Origin: Acidovorax sp. SRB_14
GTDB taxonomy: Bacteria; Pseudomonadota; Gammaproteobacteria; Burkholderiales; Burkholderiaceae_C
Assembly: GCF_012932145.1 (NCBI RefSeq)
Contig: NZ_MWOK01000011.1
Coordinates: forward strand, 1 to 64,000
Reading direction: 5' to 3'
Length of the DNA stretch: 64,000 nucleotides
In this document: positions 11,939 through 20,371 of the stretch, piece by piece
Layout: each line of letters opens with the position of its first letter
How positions within the stretch are numbered: the first letter of the stretch is position 1
Notes under the pieces: model-generated
Databases searched by the model: none
What the model was told of the DNA's origin: nothing
Seen by the model: only the letters and a program-made list of their open reading frames with translations
Program-made: the position numbers and the translations under genes

Positions 11939-14011
11939 ATGCCAGATACAGCGAATGCCCTCGCCCCCCAGAGCTTGAATGCGACGACCGCAGAGTCTTC
12001 CATGTTCAGGCTGATCGCAGACTCCGTCCCGGCGCTGATCGCGTATTTCGAGGTCGGCACGCTGGTGTGCCGCTTCGCCAACCAGGGCTATGCCAGCTAC
12101 AACGGCCACACCACGCAATCGATCCTCGGCAAGACCGTCAAGGAGGCGATTGGCGATGCCGCCTGGGAAGCCATCCGCCCGCATGTCGACCGCTGCCTGC
12201 GCGGCGAGCACGTCAAATACGTGCGCGAACAAACCCTGCCCAGCGGCGCGCGGCGCATGATCGAGGTCAACCTGATCCCGCACTTCAACGAAGCGCGCAC
12301 GCAGCTGGGCTCGTTCGTGCTCATCAGCGACATCACCCACCACTGGCTGGCCGAGCGCCTCGTGCGCGAAAGCGAAGAGCGCATGCGCAAGTTTGCCGCG
12401 GCCACCGAAGAAGCCATCGTGTTCCACCAGGGCGGCACCATCATCGATGGCAACGACGCGCTGCAGCGCCTCAGCGGCTACCCGCTGGCGCAGATCCTCG
12501 GGCGCAGCACGCAGGAGTTCCTCGCGCCGCGCTACCGTGCCCTGTCGGCCGCCTATCTGCTGCGGGGCGACGAGTACCTGTACGAGGCCGCCCTGGTGCA
12601 CCGCGACGGGCACGAGGTGCCGGTGGAAATCGTCGGCAAGAACATGCCCCAGCAGGGCGCCAGCTACCGCATCGCCGTGCTGCGCGACATCAGCGTGCGC
12701 AAGACGGCGCAACAGCGCGAGGCCTTCATCGCCCTGCACGACACCCTGACGCAGCTGCCCAACCGGCGCCACCTCATGGAGCAACTGCAAAGCACCGTCG
12801 AGCAGGCGCAGCGCACGCACAGCCAGGTGGCCGTGCTGTTCATCGACCTGGACCACTTCAAGACCGTCAACGATTCGCTGGGCCACCAGGCCGGCGACCA
12901 GCTGCTGTGCGAGATGGCCCGGCGCCTGCGCGCCGCCGTGCGACCCCAGGACATGGTCGCACGCCTGGGCGGCGACAAGTTCGTCGCCGTGCTGGCCACG
13001 CTGCAGGACGCGGCCCAGGCCGCCGCCATGGCCGAGGCGCTGCGCCAGGCGGTGTGCGAGCCCACCACGCTGAACGACACGCTGCTGAGCCTCTCGCCCT
13101 CGATCGGCATCAGCCTCTATCCGGGCGACAGCACCGACACCGCCGAGCTGCTGCGCCACGCCGATGCCGCGATGTACCACGCCAAGGCCAGCGGGCGCGG
13201 CAACTGCCAGTTCTACGCTCCCACCATGGCCGGCCGGGCCACCGAGGTGCTGCAGCACGAGCGCCTGCTGCGCGACGCCATTGCCCAGCAGGCCTTCGTC
13301 CTGCACTACCAGCCCCAGGTGCGGCTGGACGACGGCGCGCTGGTCGGGCTGGAGGCGCTGGTGCGCTGGCAGCACCCCGAACGCGGCCTGGTCGGGCCCG
13401 ACGAGTTCATCGGCCTGGCGGAGTCGCGCGGGCTCATCACGCCGATCGGCCGCTGGGTCCTGCACGCGGCCTGCCACCAGCTCAAGGCCTGGCAGGCGCA
13501 GGGGCTGGCTTTGGTGCCGGTGGCCGTGAACCTGTCGGCGCTGGAGTTCCGCCAGCGCGACGTGGTGGCGGAAATCGCCGCCGTGCTCCAGGCCACGGGC
13601 CTGGAGCCGCGCTTTCTCGACATCGAGCTGACCGAGTCCGTGCTCATGCACCACTCGCAGCAGGGCCTGGACACGCTCAAGGCGCTCAAGGCGCTCGGCG
13701 TCGGGCTGGCGATCGACGACTTCGGCACCGGCTACTCGTCGCTCGCCTACCTCAAGCGCTACCCCATCGACAAGCTCAAGATCGACCGCTCCTTCGTGAT
13801 GGACACGCCCGGCAGCGCCGACGACGTGGCCATCGTGACCGCCATCGTCCAGATGGGCCGCAGCCTGCAGCTGCAGACCGTGGCCGAGGGCGTCGAGACC
13901 GAGGCCCAGCTCGCGCTCCTGCGCCAGCTCGGCTGCGACATGGTGCAAGGCCATGCCATCGCCCGGCCCATGGACGCCGCGGGCACCGGCGCGTGGCTGC
14001 AGGCGCGCTGA
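11939..14011 (+). CDS. PAS-PAS-GGDEF-EAL cyclic-di-GMP signalling protein
   Basis: A 690-residue cytoplasmic protein. Residues ~15-130 and ~140-255 look like two PAS domains; ~265-420 is a GGDEF domain (LTQLPNRRHL start, DLDHFKTVNDSLGH) and ~430-680 an EAL domain. The diguanylate cyclase signature reads GGDKF instead of GGDEF, so cyclase activity is doubtful. EAL residues look intact: LEALVRW, NLSALEF, ELTES, DDFGTGYSS, KIDRSF, AEGVE and QGH. The prediction is a PAS-controlled phosphodiesterase with a regulatory GGDEF. The start ATG at 11939 was chosen over an upstream in-frame extension that runs antisense into dbpA. Confidence 0.9.
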   Translation: MPDTANALAPQSLNATTAESSMFRLIADSVPALIAYFEVGTLVCRFANQGYASYNGHTTQSILGKTVKEAIGDAAWEAIRPHVDRCLRGEHVKYVREQTLPSGARRMIEVNLIPHFNEARTQLGSFVLISDITHHWLAERLVRESEERMRKFAAATEEAIVFHQGGTIIDGNDALQRLSGYPLAQILGRSTQEFLAPRYRALSAAYLLRGDEYLYEAALVHRDGHEVPVEIVGKNMPQQGASYRIAVLRDISVRKTAQQREAFIALHDTLTQLPNRRHLMEQLQSTVEQAQRTHSQVAVLFIDLDHFKTVNDSLGHQAGDQLLCEMARRLRAAVRPQDMVARLGGDKFVAVLATLQDAAQAAAMAEALRQAVCEPTTLNDTLLSLSPSIGISLYPGDSTDTAELLRHADAAMYHAKASGRGNCQFYAPTMAGRATEVLQHERLLRDAIAQQAFVLHYQPQVRLDDGALVGLEALVRWQHPERGLVGPDEFIGLAESRGLITPIGRWVLHAACHQLKAWQAQGLALVPVAVNLSALEFRQRDVVAEIAAVLQATGLEPRFLDIELTESVLMHHSQQGLDTLKALKALGVGLAIDDFGTGYSSLAYLKRYPIDKLKIDRSFVMDTPGSADDVAIVTAIVQMGRSLQLQTVAEGVETEAQLALLRQLGCDMVQGHAIARPMDAAGTGAWLQAR

Positions 14012-14087
14012 CAGGCTGCGGGCCCTGCGCCGGGGCGGTCACGGCGCCGTCAAGAATCTGACGGCACCATCCTCCACAATAGGGTCC

Positions 14088-15572
14088 ATGCCCGACATCG
14101 CCGCCTTCATCGCCCCCACCCGCCACACCGACCCCGACGCGGCCCTGGCCCAGGTTCGCCGCATCTACGACCAGCAAATCGAGCACCTTCGCTCGGCCAT
14201 GCAGCGCTTCGTCGCCGGCGAGAGCCCGGCGCGCGCCGTGCGGGCGTTCTACCCGTTCGTGCGCGTGCACACCACCACCGTGGCGCGCGCCGACACCACG
14301 CTGGCCTATGGCTTCGTCGAAGGCCCGCCGGGGCGCTACGAAACCACGCTGACCCGCCCCGACCTGTTTGGCAGCTACTACGCCGAGCAGTTCCGGCTGC
14401 TGCGCAAAAGCCATGGCGTGGAGCTGGAGGTGGGCACCAGCACGCACCCGATCCCGATCCACTTCTCGTTTGCCGAGCACGACCACATCGAGGGCACGCT
14501 CAGCCCCGAGCGGCGCATGCTGATGCGCGACCTGTTCGACCTGCCCGACCTGGCCGCCATGGACGACGGCATCGCCAACGGCACCTGGCATGCGCGCCCG
14601 GGCGAAGCGCAGCCGCTGGCCTTGTTCACGGCGCCGCGCGTGGACTATTCGCTGCACCGCCTGCGCCACTACACCGGTACGGCCCCCGAGTGGTTCCAGA
14701 ACTTCGTGCTGTTCACCAACTACCAGTTCTACATCGACGAGTTCGTGCGCCTGGGCCATGCCGAGATGGCCAAGCCCGACAGCGAATACATCGCCTTCAT
14801 CGAGCCCGGCAACGTCATCACGCGCCGCAGCGGCCTCGTGCCGCAGGAGGGCGACGAACTGGGGGTGCCGCCGCCGCGCCTGCCGCAAATGCCGGCCTAC
14901 CACCTGATGCGCGCCGACCGCAGCGGCACGACCATGGTCAACATCGGCGTCGGCCCGGCCAACGCCAAGACCATCACCGACCACATCGCCGTGCTGCGCC
15001 CGCACGCCTGGATGATGCTGGGCCACTGCGCGGGCCTGCGCAACACGCAGCAGCTGGGCGACTATGTGCTGGCGCACGCCTATGTGCGCGAGGACCATGT
15101 GCTCGACGAAGAGCTGCCGCTGTGGGTGCCGATCCCGGCGCTGGCCGAGATCCAGCTCGCGCTGGAGCAGGCCGTGGCCGACGTGACGCAAATGGCCGGC
15201 CCCGACTTGAAGCGCGTGATGCGCACCGGCACCGTCGCCAGCACCGACAACCGCAACTGGGAGCTGCTGCCCGACAACCTGCCGCAGCGCCGCTTCAGCC
15301 AGAGCCGCGCGGTGGCGCTGGACATGGAGTCCGCGACCATCGCTGCCAACGGCTTTCGCTTCCGCGTGCCCTACGGCACCCTGCTGTGCGTGAGCGACAA
15401 GCCACTGCACGGCGAGATCAAGCTGCCCGGCATGGCCAACCACTTCTACCGCGAGCGCGTCGACCAGCACCTGCGCATCGGCATGCGCGCCATCGACATC
15501 CTGCGCGACGGCGGCACGCACCGCCTGCACAGCCGCAAGCTGCGCAGCTTCGCGGAAGTGGCGTTCCAGTAA
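14088..15572 (+). CDS. amn: AMP nucleosidase
   Basis: Hydrolyses AMP to adenine and ribose-5-phosphate, lowering AMP pools. The 494-residue protein has the Amn-specific N-terminal domain (YPFVRVHT) and the C-terminal nucleoside-phosphorylase-like fold with NIGVGPANAKTITDH, GHCAGLR and the DMESATIAANG active-site segment. Length fits the E. coli enzyme. Transcribed alone on the plus strand between the c-di-GMP gene and the ABC exporter. Confidence 0.95.
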   Translation: MPDIAAFIAPTRHTDPDAALAQVRRIYDQQIEHLRSAMQRFVAGESPARAVRAFYPFVRVHTTTVARADTTLAYGFVEGPPGRYETTLTRPDLFGSYYAEQFRLLRKSHGVELEVGTSTHPIPIHFSFAEHDHIEGTLSPERRMLMRDLFDLPDLAAMDDGIANGTWHARPGEAQPLALFTAPRVDYSLHRLRHYTGTAPEWFQNFVLFTNYQFYIDEFVRLGHAEMAKPDSEYIAFIEPGNVITRRSGLVPQEGDELGVPPPRLPQMPAYHLMRADRSGTTMVNIGVGPANAKTITDHIAVLRPHAWMMLGHCAGLRNTQQLGDYVLAHAYVREDHVLDEELPLWVPIPALAEIQLALEQAVADVTQMAGPDLKRVMRTGTVASTDNRNWELLPDNLPQRRFSQSRAVALDMESATIAANGFRFRVPYGTLLCVSDKPLHGEIKLPGMANHFYRERVDQHLRIGMRAIDILRDGGTHRLHSRKLRSFAEVAFQ

Positions 15573-15598
15573 ACCCCAGCGCGCCGCGAAAACTATCG

Positions 15599-15646
15599 TT
15601 TTGATAGCTGTCAGCGCTTAACCCATCAGCGTTACAGTCGCATTTG
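15599..15646 (+). repeat. dispersed palindromic repeat, copy 4
   Basis: Plus-orientation copy between amn and the ABC ATPase gene, reading TTGATAGCTG, CAGCGCTTA, CAGCGTTACAG, ending about 10 bp before the ATPase ATG. It therefore forms the 5' leader of that gene. Confidence 0.8.
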
Positions 15647-15655
15647 ACGCAAACC

Positions 15656-16606
15656 ATGACCGCCGCCCCCGCCCTGCTGGACGTGCGCGACCTGCGCAAG
15701 CGCTACGGCAGCGCCACCGCCGTGGACGGCGTCTCGTTCGCCATCGCACCGGGCGAATGCCTGGGCGTGATCGGCCCCAACGGCGCCGGCAAGACGACCA
15801 CCATACGCATGTGCCTGGGGCTGACCCCGCCCGACGGCGGCAGCATCCGCTACCAGCCGAGCGGCGGCGCGCCGGCGCTGCAGATGCCGCGGGATGCGCT
15901 GGCCATCAAGGCCGAGCTCGGCGTGGTGACGCAGTTCGACACGCTCGACCCCGATTTCAGCTGCGCCGAGAACCTGCGCGTCTATGGCCGCTATTTCGGC
16001 CTGCCGCGCGCCACGCTCGACGCGCGCATTCCGCGCCTGCTCGAATTCGCCGCACTCGCGCACAAGGCGGCGGCCAAGCCCAGCGAGCTCTCGGGCGGCA
16101 TGCGGCGGCGCCTGTCGCTGGCGCGCGCCCTGGTCAACGCGCCGCGCCTGCTATTGCTCGACGAGCCGACCACGGGTCTCGACCCGCAGGCGCGCCACCT
16201 GATGTGGGAGCGCCTGCAGCGCCTGGTGCAGCAGGGCACGTCGATCCTGCTGACCACGCACTTCATGGACGAGGCCGAGCGCCTGTGCACGCGCCTTCTG
16301 GTGCTCGACCATGGCCGCACGCTGGCCGAGGGTGCACCGCGCGCGCTGATCGCCCAGCACCTGGAGCGCGACGTGGTCGAAGCCTATGGCGCGGGCGCGC
16401 TGGCGCTGCAGCACGACGCCGCGCTGCGCGCCCTGGCGACCCGCATCGAAGTCAGCGGCGAGACGGTGTTCTTCTACACCCAGGACGCCGCGCCGCTGCT
16501 GCAGGCGCTGGGCGCGCAGGGCCCGCTGCGCACGCTGCACCGGCCCGCCAACCTCGAAGACCTGTTCCTCAAGCTCACGGGCCGGCAGATCCGCGACGAC
16601 GCATGA
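15656..16606 (+). CDS. ABC exporter ATP-binding subunit (NodI-like)
   Basis: A 316-residue ABC ATPase with Walker A (GPNGAGKTTT), signature (LSGGMRRRLS), Walker B (LLLLDEPTTGLD) and H-loop (LTTHFMDEAE). The C-terminal ~80-residue extension and the neighbouring permease place it in the DRA/NodI family of export ATPases. ATG at 15656 is preferred over the TTG at 15644; neither has a strong ribosome binding site because the repeat occupies the leader. Its stop overlaps the permease start (ATGA). Confidence 0.88.
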   Translation: MTAAPALLDVRDLRKRYGSATAVDGVSFAIAPGECLGVIGPNGAGKTTTIRMCLGLTPPDGGSIRYQPSGGAPALQMPRDALAIKAELGVVTQFDTLDPDFSCAENLRVYGRYFGLPRATLDARIPRLLEFAALAHKAAAKPSELSGGMRRRLSLARALVNAPRLLLLDEPTTGLDPQARHLMWERLQRLVQQGTSILLTTHFMDEAERLCTRLLVLDHGRTLAEGAPRALIAQHLERDVVEAYGAGALALQHDAALRALATRIEVSGETVFFYTQDAAPLLQALGAQGPLRTLHRPANLEDLFLKLTGRQIRDDA

Positions 16607-17415
16607 CCCCCCGTTCCGCACCCCCCAGCATCTGGCGCGCGCCCGCCCTGTCGGGCCGCTGGTGGCCGGTGTTTCTGCGCAACCTGCTGGTGTGGCGCAA
16701 GCTCGCCATCCCCAGCCTGGTGGGCAACATCGCCGAGCCGCTGATGTGGCTCGTGGCGTTTGGCTACGGCATGGGGGCCCTGGTGGGGACCCTGCCGGTG
16801 GCCGGGCAGCCCGTGCCCTACATCCTATTCCTGGCCAGCGGCTCGGTCTGCATGAGCGCCATGAACGCGGCCAGCTTCGAGGCGCTGTATTCGGCGTTCT
16901 CGCGCATGCACGTGCAAAAGACCTGGGACGGCATACTCAACGCCCCCGTGGGCCTGGACAACATCGTGTTCGCCGAGATGCTCTGGGCCGCCTTCAAGGC
17001 GCTGTTCACCGTCACCGCCATCCTGGGCGTGATGCTGGCGCTGGGCATCAGCCACAGCCCCAAGCTGCTCGCGGCCTGGCCGGTGCTGCTGTGCGCCGGC
17101 GTGATGTTCTCCAGCATCGCGCTGGTCTTCAATGCGCTGGCCAAGAGCTACGACTTCTTCACGTACTACTTCACGCTGGTGCTCACGCCGATGATGTTTC
17201 TGTCGGGCGTGTTCTTTCCGCGCGACCAGCTGCCGCCCGCGGTGCGGGCCGTCTCCGACTGGCTGCCGCTGACCAACGCCATCGAACTCGTGCGTCCGAT
17301 GTTCCTGGACCAGTGGCCGCAGCAGCCGCTGCGCCACGGCCTGGTGCTGCTGGCGACGACGGTGCTCGCGTTCTGGCTCGCGCTGGCGCTGACGCGGCGG
17401 CGCTTTGCGGCCTGA
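16603..17415 (+). CDS. ABC-2 type export permease (NodJ-like)
   Basis: A 270-residue ABC-2 membrane subunit with about six helices, including NIAEPLMWLVAFGYGMGAL near residue 35 and the FLSGVFFPRDQLP segment typical of NodJ/ABC-2 permeases. Overlaps the ATPase gene by 4 bp, so the two are co-translated as one exporter. NodIJ exports lipo-oligosaccharides in rhizobia, but homologues in Comamonadaceae are widespread and of unknown substrate; no nod genes are nearby. Confidence 0.88.
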   Translation: MTPRSAPPSIWRAPALSGRWWPVFLRNLLVWRKLAIPSLVGNIAEPLMWLVAFGYGMGALVGTLPVAGQPVPYILFLASGSVCMSAMNAASFEALYSAFSRMHVQKTWDGILNAPVGLDNIVFAEMLWAAFKALFTVTAILGVMLALGISHSPKLLAAWPVLLCAGVMFSSIALVFNALAKSYDFFTYYFTLVLTPMMFLSGVFFPRDQLPPAVRAVSDWLPLTNAIELVRPMFLDQWPQQPLRHGLVLLATTVLAFWLALALTRRRFAA

Positions 17416-17786
17416 CGGCCGCGGCACCCCTGGCCGCAGAGCATCAAAATCGATAGCGCCCTACGCAGACTGGACAAGGCCCAGTGGCCTTTTTGGCTTT
17501 GAAACACGCCCTCCCATCTGCGCGGGGCTGCGCGCTAGGGTGGCGCCGCGCCCCGGCAGCCGCGCCCCGCCGGTTCAGCCAGGTCATTCCTGCAGCAAAA
17601 ATTACCTTTGGCAAAGCGCCGCGCTGCACACCCTGGCGCGCGCGCAGACCGCGCACGCCCAACGGACCGGGCCGCTCGGGAGCGGGCACGGAAACTGCAT
17701 GGGCGTTGGACAGTTGCGGTACGAACGCAGCCTTGCGCTTTGTGGTGAGTGTCCGTTCCCGCCCTTGAAAAAGAATACGCCTGTCC
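17416..17786. other. intergenic region between ABC exporter and glycan genes
   Basis: About 370 bp without a recognisable gene. Positions 17442-17503 hold a degenerate member of the dispersed repeat family. The open frames on either strand here have no family features. A promoter for the glycan genes presumably lies here but no clear box is seen. Confidence 0.5.
17442..17503 (+). repeat. dispersed palindromic repeat, copy 5 (degenerate)
   Basis: ATCAAAATCGATAGC, then GGACAAGGCCCAG and GGCCTTTTTGGC resemble the family flanks, but the inner palindrome is disrupted. Confidence 0.5.
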
Positions 17787-20357
17787 ATGCCCTGCCCGCC
17801 AGTGCCCGACGCCGCGCGCACCAGTGCCTTGCCGCTGGCCGCGGGCGCAGCGCTGTTCCGCTCGTTCTGGATGGGCGGCTACGAGGGCGCGGACCATGTC
17901 AACAGCCAAGGCGTGCCGCTGCGCACCAACCATCACAATGGCCACACGCGGTGGTACGCGCACGACTATGCGGCCGCGGCGCGCCTGGGGCTGCGCACGG
18001 TGCGCGAGAGCATTGGCTGGCGGGCGGGCACGCGCTGCGACGGCACGCTGGACGTGCAGCGCCTGCAGCGCCTGGCCGACGCCGCGCAGCGCCACGGGCT
18101 GCAGGTGGTCTGGACGCTGCACCACTATGGGCTGCCGCCGGGCGTGGATTTCTTCGCCCCCGGCTTTGCCCCCCGCTTTGCCGATTTTTGCGACCGCGTG
18201 GCGCGTGCCCTCCGGGGGCGCAGCGATGCGCCGCCCGTGTTCCAGCCCATCAATGAAATCTCGTTCCTGAGCTGGGCGGTGGGAAGTTCCGATCTGGTGC
18301 ACCCGTACCGCGGCGGGTCGGCGCAGCGCGGCTATGAACTCAAGTGCCGCCTGGTGGCGGCTGCGCTGCAGGGGTGCGACGCGCTCTGGGCCACGGAGCC
18401 ACGGGCGCGCATGGTGCACACCGACCCGCTGATCCATGTGGTGCCGGACACGGCCTGCCCTGCGCCGGACGGCTCCGGCGACCCCGAAGCCCGGGCACGG
18501 TGGGCGGCGGAGGCGCAAGCCCTCACCGAATCCCAGTTCGAAGCCTGGGACATGCTGTGCGGGCGCCGCGAGCCCGGCCTGGGCGGCGCGCCGCGCTACC
18601 TGGACGTGCTGGGCATCAACTACTACCACAGCAACCAGTGGGCGCACCCCAGCAACCAGCGCCTGCACTGGCACCTGGGCGATGCGCGCCGGCGCGGCCT
18701 GGACGCGCTGCTGGCCACCGTGTGGCAGCGCTATGGCCGCCCCCTCTTCATTGCCGAGACCGGCCACGTCGGCGCCGGGCGCGCGCGCTGGCTCGACGAT
18801 GTGGCCCGCGCCGCCGAGCGCGCGCTGTCGCAGGGCGTGCCGCTGCAGGGCATCTGCCTGTACCCGCTGCTCGACCGCCCCGACTGGGAAGACCCCACGC
18901 ACTGGCACCGCAGCGGCCTGTGGGAGGTGCCCCAGGCGGCCGCTGCCTTCAGGCGCGTGCTGGACTTTCCCTACGCCCGGCAGCTGCGGCGCTGGCAGCG
19001 CGCCCTGCCCGCCGTACCGACCGCGCCGGGGGCTGCGCCCCGTGCGGGCCCCGCTTCTCTTCCCCTACCGGAGGCCACTCCCATGAACACCACCACGCTG
19101 ATCGTTTTTTCTCACCTGCGCTGGGATTTTGTCTACCAGCGGCCGCAGCAGCTCATGTCGCGCCTGGCGCGGCGCATGCCGGTGCTGTTTGTCGAGGAGC
19201 CGGTGCCGGGGGCGGCATCGGAGTTTCTGGAAGTGATGGACCCCGAAGTGGGCGTGCGCGTGCTGCGCCCGCATGTCAGCAGCGAAGGCGCCGGCTTCCA
19301 CGATGCGCACACCCAGGCCGTGCAGGCGCTGCTTGCCACCTATCTGCAGGAACATGCCGTCCAGCGCTACTGGCTGTGGTTCTATACGCCCATGGCGTTG
19401 CCCCTGGCCGAGCGGCTCCAGCCCGAGGGCGTGGTGTACGACTGCATGGACGAGCTGTCGGCCTTTCGCTTCGCTCCGCCCGAGCTGCTGCAGCGCGAAA
19501 ACGCCCTGTTTGCCTGCGCCGACCTGGTGTTCACGGGCGGCCACAGCCTGTACGAGTCCAAGCGCACGCGCCACCCGAACGTGCACTGCTTCCCCAGCAG
19601 CGTGGACGCGGCGCACTTCGCCCGCGCCCTGCAGTCCGACCACGCCGCGCAGGCCCACCTGCCGCACCCGCGCCTGGGCTATTGCGGCGTGATCGACGAG
19701 CGCATCGACCTGGACCTCGTGGCGGCGCTGGCCGACGCACACCCCCGCTGGCAGATCGTCATGGTGGGGCCGGTGGTGAAGATCGACCCTGCCACGCTGC
19801 CCCAGCGCGCCAACCTGCATTGGCTCGGACAGCGCGACTACGCCGAGCTCCCCGAGCTGATCGGCGGCTGGGAGGTCTGCCTGATGCCGTTTGCGCTGAA
19901 CCCCTCGACGCGCTTCATCAGCCCCACCAAGACGCTCGAATATCTGGCCGCCGGGCGCCCGGTGGTCAGCACGCCCATCTGCGACGTGGCGGGGCCCTAT
20001 GCCGGCATCGTCTCTATTGCCGCCTCGCGCTGCGCCTTCGTGGCGGCCTGCGCGGCCGCGCTGGCGCTTTCACCCGCAGCGCGCGCGCGCCAGGCAGAGG
20101 CCGTGCGCGCGCTGCTGTCGCGCACCTCGTGGGACGGCACCGCCACCGCCATGGCCAACCTGATCGAACAGCACCGGGCGCCCAGGCCTGCAGCCAGGCC
20201 CGCGCAGCCCCGCAGGCAGCCCGCAACAGCCCCACAGCCCCAGCCCGTGGCCCGAACCCCAGCCACGGCCGGCCGGCCCGAGGTGGCGCTGCGGGCACGG
20301 GCGACACGCGCTTTGGAAGGCGCTGTCCCCCTGTCCGCTGCCACGACGGCACCCTGA
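17787..20357 (+). CDS. GH1-like glycosidase read in frame into a glycosyltransferase
   Basis: One uninterrupted 856-residue frame. Residues ~25-410 form a TIM-barrel glycosidase resembling GH1: likely acid/base Glu in QPINEISF and nucleophile Glu in FIAETGH, with LGINYYHSNQW between them. Residues ~433-800 are a GT-B glycosyltransferase beginning MNTTTLIVFSHLRWDF and containing STRFISPTKTLEYLAAGRP. A Pro/Ala/Arg-rich tail closes it. No stop separates the domains, so translation of the first gene should continue into the second. The downstream UDP-galactopyranose mutase suggests a galactofuranose-containing surface glycan. See the separate entry for the internal start. Confidence 0.75.
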   Translation: MPCPPVPDAARTSALPLAAGAALFRSFWMGGYEGADHVNSQGVPLRTNHHNGHTRWYAHDYAAAARLGLRTVRESIGWRAGTRCDGTLDVQRLQRLADAAQRHGLQVVWTLHHYGLPPGVDFFAPGFAPRFADFCDRVARALRGRSDAPPVFQPINEISFLSWAVGSSDLVHPYRGGSAQRGYELKCRLVAAALQGCDALWATEPRARMVHTDPLIHVVPDTACPAPDGSGDPEARARWAAEAQALTESQFEAWDMLCGRREPGLGGAPRYLDVLGINYYHSNQWAHPSNQRLHWHLGDARRRGLDALLATVWQRYGRPLFIAETGHVGAGRARWLDDVARAAERALSQGVPLQGICLYPLLDRPDWEDPTHWHRSGLWEVPQAAAAFRRVLDFPYARQLRRWQRALPAVPTAPGAAPRAGPASLPLPEATPMNTTTLIVFSHLRWDFVYQRPQQLMSRLARRMPVLFVEEPVPGAASEFLEVMDPEVGVRVLRPHVSSEGAGFHDAHTQAVQALLATYLQEHAVQRYWLWFYTPMALPLAERLQPEGVVYDCMDELSAFRFAPPELLQRENALFACADLVFTGGHSLYESKRTRHPNVHCFPSSVDAAHFARALQSDHAAQAHLPHPRLGYCGVIDERIDLDLVAALADAHPRWQIVMVGPVVKIDPATLPQRANLHWLGQRDYAELPELIGGWEVCLMPFALNPSTRFISPTKTLEYLAAGRPVVSTPICDVAGPYAGIVSIAASRCAFVAACAAALALSPAARARQAEAVRALLSRTSWDGTATAMANLIEQHRAPRPAARPAQPRRQPATAPQPQPVARTPATAGRPEVALRARATRALEGAVPLSAATTAP
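19083..20357 (+). CDS. glycosyltransferase, alternative internal translation product
   Basis: Inside the fused frame an ATG at 19083 is preceded by GGAGG at 19070-19074, a near-perfect Shine-Dalgarno at good spacing. Starting there gives a 424-residue GT-B family glycosyltransferase with a normal N-terminus (IVFSHLRWDFVYQRPQQL), which suggests the two domains were, or still are, made as separate proteins. The Pro/Arg/Ala-rich last ~60 residues look disordered. Likely role: transfer of a sugar onto a lipid-linked or surface glycan, with the adjacent mutase supplying UDP-Galf. Confidence 0.65.
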   Translation: MNTTTLIVFSHLRWDFVYQRPQQLMSRLARRMPVLFVEEPVPGAASEFLEVMDPEVGVRVLRPHVSSEGAGFHDAHTQAVQALLATYLQEHAVQRYWLWFYTPMALPLAERLQPEGVVYDCMDELSAFRFAPPELLQRENALFACADLVFTGGHSLYESKRTRHPNVHCFPSSVDAAHFARALQSDHAAQAHLPHPRLGYCGVIDERIDLDLVAALADAHPRWQIVMVGPVVKIDPATLPQRANLHWLGQRDYAELPELIGGWEVCLMPFALNPSTRFISPTKTLEYLAAGRPVVSTPICDVAGPYAGIVSIAASRCAFVAACAAALALSPAARARQAEAVRALLSRTSWDGTATAMANLIEQHRAPRPAARPAQPRRQPATAPQPQPVARTPATAGRPEVALRARATRALEGAVPLSAATTAP

Positions 20358-20371
20358 ACCCACCTGCTGCC

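Noticed and set aside
15656-17415. Possible nodulation-factor export (NodIJ) function
   Set aside because: No nod genes are present; NodIJ-type exporters are widespread outside rhizobia, so only the exporter family is claimed.
17444-17821. Minus-strand open frame in the spacer before the glycosidase
   Set aside because: Starts in a repeat remnant and has no recognisable features.
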